DNA of 6,032 nucleotides from CAYTUI01 sp964441335 (GTDB taxonomy: Bacteria > Patescibacteriota > Patescibacteriia > UBA1558 > 2-01-FULL-52-15). The stretch spans positions 1 to 6,032 of the forward strand of contig CAYTUI010000050.1 in NCBI GenBank assembly GCA_964441335.1, read 5' to 3'. Shown in pieces: positions 4,884 through 6,032 of this stretch. Under the pieces are notes generated by a model. The model was not told where the DNA came from. It ran no database searches and saw only the letters and a list, made by a program, of their open reading frames with translations. How positions within the stretch are numbered: the stretch's first letter is position 1; each line of letters starts with the position of its first letter. The translations under genes and the position numbers were made by a program.

Positions 4884-5534
4884 ATGAATCGCTTCCTTCT
4901 TGTCATCGCTATGGTGATGATGTTGGTTTCGCCTGTCTGGGGTAAGGGTTTCAGCGGTGAGCTGCGTGGGGATGAGAAATTCTCCGACACGGCAGAGCGC
5001 TGGGTCTCGGTTGTCGGCCAAGACACTGTAATGGCCTTTGACAGAATCGTCGCTCAAGAGGAGAATGGTCCGCGCAAGCTGCTTTACCCGGAAGATACCC
5101 AGTGGTATCTGTACTGGGTAAGGGCACTCAAAGACATGAAGGCAATCATGCCTGACCAAGCCAAGACTTTGGCGCAGGAGGTGCCTGGTCGTGTCAAGCG
5201 AGGCGAAGGTCCTCCGTATCTTTTCCTGATGATCAAACTCAAGGGTGTGTTTCCTAAGGGTCAGCGGATCTCGGCAGACCTGCTGGTTTCAGGGAAGCAA
5301 ATTACCTCTGAGGTTTGGCCAGGGAAAAATCCTAAGCGACCTTGGGAATGGGAAGCTACGACGAGTGAAGATGATGTGCAATATCGCATCCTCGTCTTTG
5401 ACGTCAAGTCTCTGTCGGTAGCGCGGCCGTATGAAGTGCTCGGTTCGTGTAAGCTGACAGTAACCGTCGGACCAACAAGGTTCGACATGCAGGAGGTCCC
5501 CAATGCAGCAAATGCGGCGCTCGTCGTTCGCTAA
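4884..5534 (+). CDS. Exported protein of unknown function, 216 residues
   Basis: Seen: a signal peptide MNRFLLVIAMVMMLVSPVWG, with likely cleavage after G20 (then KGFSG). The mature part is polar and soluble-looking: an acidic/helical N-terminal half (DEKFSDTAERW, 30-40; aromatic-rich QWYLYWVRALKDM, 73-85), then a strand-rich C-terminal half (YLFLMIKLKGVFPKGQ, 112-127; ISADLLVSGKQITSEVW, 129-145; YRILVFDV, 167-174; CKLTVTV, 189-195) that could be a beta-sandwich. There is a single cysteine (C189). The start is supported by GAGGAG at 4872-4877, six bases before the ATG. Sampled GC at 5401-5460 is about 57%. First gene of a two-gene unit; the 69-residue gene overlaps its end by 32 bases. I do not recognise the family, and other frames across this region look like shadows. 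Confidence 0.8.
   Translation: MNRFLLVIAMVMMLVSPVWGKGFSGELRGDEKFSDTAERWVSVVGQDTVMAFDRIVAQEENGPRKLLYPEDTQWYLYWVRALKDMKAIMPDQAKTLAQEVPGRVKRGEGPPYLFLMIKLKGVFPKGQRISADLLVSGKQITSEVWPGKNPKRPWEWEATTSEDDVQYRILVFDVKSLSVARPYEVLGSCKLTVTVGPTRFDMQEVPNAANAALVVR
5492..5497 (+). promoter_or_regulatory. Shine-Dalgarno site inside the upstream coding region
   Basis: GGAGGT five bases before the ATG at 5503, embedded in the last codons of the 216-residue protein. It supports the 69-residue frame as a real, separately initiated gene. Confidence 0.8.
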
Positions 5535-5712
5535 GAAGGTCATGCTGGCCTTGCTGCTCCTCACGATCGTGATGGTTCTGGCTCCGACCATCGTCATGGC
5601 CGACCTCTACGAGGACGGTCCGGTGGAGCCTGGAGCGATCCGTGTCTTCGCGGATTTCTTCATGATGTGCCTCTACTTGCTAGGGGGAAAGGCGTTCAAC
5701 CCGTTCGCGTAA
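5503..5712 (+). CDS. 69-residue exported or membrane-anchored small protein, unknown function
   Basis: Seen: a basic head (MQQMRRSSFAKK), a strong hydrophobic core (about 13-32, VMLALLLLTIVMVLAPTIVM) with a possible signal-peptidase site after A33 (VMA, then DLYEDG), an acidic/proline segment DLYEDGPVEPG (34-44), and a second hydrophobic stretch (about 48-61, VFADFFMMCLYLLGG) ending KAFNPFA. Either a signal peptide releases a roughly 36-residue peptide that stays with the membrane through its second helix, or the protein is a two-helix membrane hairpin. It starts 32 bases inside the preceding gene in another frame, with a strong Shine-Dalgarno site. A very strong terminator follows 33 bases after its stop. 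The layout mirrors the opposite unit: exported protein first, tiny membrane protein second. Family not recognised. Confidence 0.8.
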   Translation: MQQMRRSSFAKKVMLALLLLTIVMVLAPTIVMADLYEDGPVEPGAIRVFADFFMMCLYLLGGKAFNPFA

Positions 5713-5745
5713 ACGGAAGAACTTCTGAACTCTAGTGAGAACCTT

Positions 5746-5790
5746 CGCCCGCCCCGACACTCAGGTGTCGCGGGCGGGCGATTTTTTTTC
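5746..5790 (+). terminator. Strong intrinsic terminator of the plus-strand exported-protein unit
   Basis: A 15-bp GC-rich stem, CGCCCGCCCCGACAC (5746-5760) with GTGTCG plus GGGCGGGCG (5765-5780), having one bulged C at 5771 and a TCAG loop, followed by ATTTTTTTTC (5781-5790). Textbook rho-independent form; the right boundary of the GC-rich block. Confidence 0.95.
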
Positions 5791-5818
5791 TTAATAACCT
5801 TTATATAAGTACCAGGGC

Positions 5819-5847
5819 TTGACATATTTATGAAATTGTACTAGATT
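5819..5847 (+). promoter_or_regulatory. Promoter of the small basic peptide gene
   Basis: -35 TTGACA (5819-5824), 17-base spacer and -10 TAGATT (5842-5847). A closer -10 match, TATACT (5847-5852), the same box as in trpS, lies five bases further but would give a 22-base spacer. Either way transcription should start around 5854-5860, giving a leader of about 75 bases. Confidence 0.55.
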
Positions 5848-5888
5848 ATACTGTTTCTAAGTCCTGTTCCTTTTTTTACCCAAACCCA

Positions 5889-5917
5889 ACCCCGCCAGCC
5901 ATTGGCTGGTCGGGGTT
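5889..5917 (+). promoter_or_regulatory. 5' leader hairpin directly before the Shine-Dalgarno site
   Basis: AACCCCGCCAGCC (5889-5901) pairs with GGCTGG-T-CGGGGTT (5904-5917): 13 pairs with one bulged T and a very small loop. No T-run follows, so it is not a plus-strand terminator. It ends one base before the AGGAGG at 5919-5924, so it may stabilise the message or influence ribosome loading. Confidence 0.6.
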
Positions 5918-5931
5918 AAGGAGGAGAGTTC

Positions 5932-6021
5932 ATGGCAAAGGCCAAGCAACGGAAAAAAGTTTCTGTCGAGCCCAAGAAACGGGGTAATCTTAACAAGTTG
6001 GAACAGGCTTTAGCGTTTTAG
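5932..6021 (+). CDS. 29-residue highly basic peptide, unknown function
   Basis: Nine Lys/Arg against two Glu in 29 residues. The N-terminal two thirds is lysine-rich (MAKAKQRKKVSVEPKKRG), followed by a short amphipathic-looking tail NLNKLEQALAF. Such a charge pattern would suit binding RNA, DNA or the ribosome, but this is inference only. Reality of the gene rests on context: AGGAGG at 5919-5924 seven bases before the ATG, its own promoter, and a leader hairpin. No family recognised. It could instead be a leader peptide for a gene beyond the window edge, since only 11 bases remain after its stop. Confidence 0.6.
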   Translation: MAKAKQRKKVSVEPKKRGNLNKLEQALAF

Positions 6022-6032
6022 CCAAGTAACTA

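Noticed and set aside
4595..5159. Two overlapping minus-strand frames (4595-5026 and 4758-5159) across the divergent control region
   Set aside because: They cover the promoter, leader hairpins and the start of the 216-residue gene, lack ribosome sites, and have composition typical of antisense shadows.
5261..5597. Minus-strand frames opposite the plus-strand exported-protein genes
   Set aside because: No ribosome sites, and directly antisense to two overlapping genes with strong start signals.
2067..5917. The three C/G-rich hairpins (2067-2114, 3697-3731, 5889-5917) as copies of one dispersed repeat family
   Set aside because: They share only short CCCC/GGGG cores; arms and loops differ, as expected for independent terminators or leader stems.
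1..6032. CRISPR array, tRNA, rRNA, insertion sequence or attachment site
   Set aside because: No regularly spaced direct repeats, no cloverleaf or rRNA-like segments, and no transposase or integrase frame were seen on either strand.

Overview
The window looks like a stretch of a compact bacterial genome. A Patescibacteria/CPR-type genome is my best guess, but this is inference from style (tight gene packing, ATGA overlaps, missing Shine-Dalgarno sites on some genes, many orphan small secreted proteins), not from a marker gene. TGA acts as a stop in several well-supported genes, which argues against a genetic code that reads TGA as glycine. No rRNA, tRNA, CRISPR array, transposase or integrase was seen.

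Left third (1-2116, minus strand): an AT-rich surface-glycan operon, read right to left. It encodes a zinc-ribbon SAM methyltransferase, a DPM1-like family 2 glycosyltransferase and the first 117 codons of a membrane GT-C (PMT/ArnT-like) glycosyltransferase that runs off the window. The last two genes overlap by ATGA. The products fit together: the GT2 could charge a lipid carrier with a sugar, the GT-C enzyme could transfer it outside the membrane, and the methyltransferase could modify sugar or lipid. A good promoter (TTTACA-17-TAAAAT) sits only about 10 bases before the methyltransferase start.

Middle (2117-3735): a divergent pair, a short receiver-like protein (minus) and a full-length tryptophanyl-tRNA synthetase (plus), driven by back-to-back promoters. 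The receiver lacks the phospho-accepting aspartate. The trpS promoter predicts a leaderless mRNA.

Right third (3736-5790): a GC-richer block with two divergent transcription units. The minus unit encodes a 198-aa exported protein (GTG start) and a 55-aa two-helix membrane protein. The plus unit encodes a 216-aa exported protein and an overlapping 69-aa signal-peptide/membrane protein. None is recognisable to me. The block is bounded by terminators at 3697-3731 and 5746-5790, and about 290 bases between the divergent starts hold inverted repeats and a structured 5' leader. This is the part most likely to be an undescribed system.

Right end (5791-6032): a separate promoter, a strong 5' hairpin, a strong Shine-Dalgarno site and a 29-aa very basic peptide gene.

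Overall the AT-richer household genes (methyltransferase, trpS) lack Shine-Dalgarno sites, while the GC-richer orphan genes all carry strong ones. Two translation-initiation styles seem to coexist.
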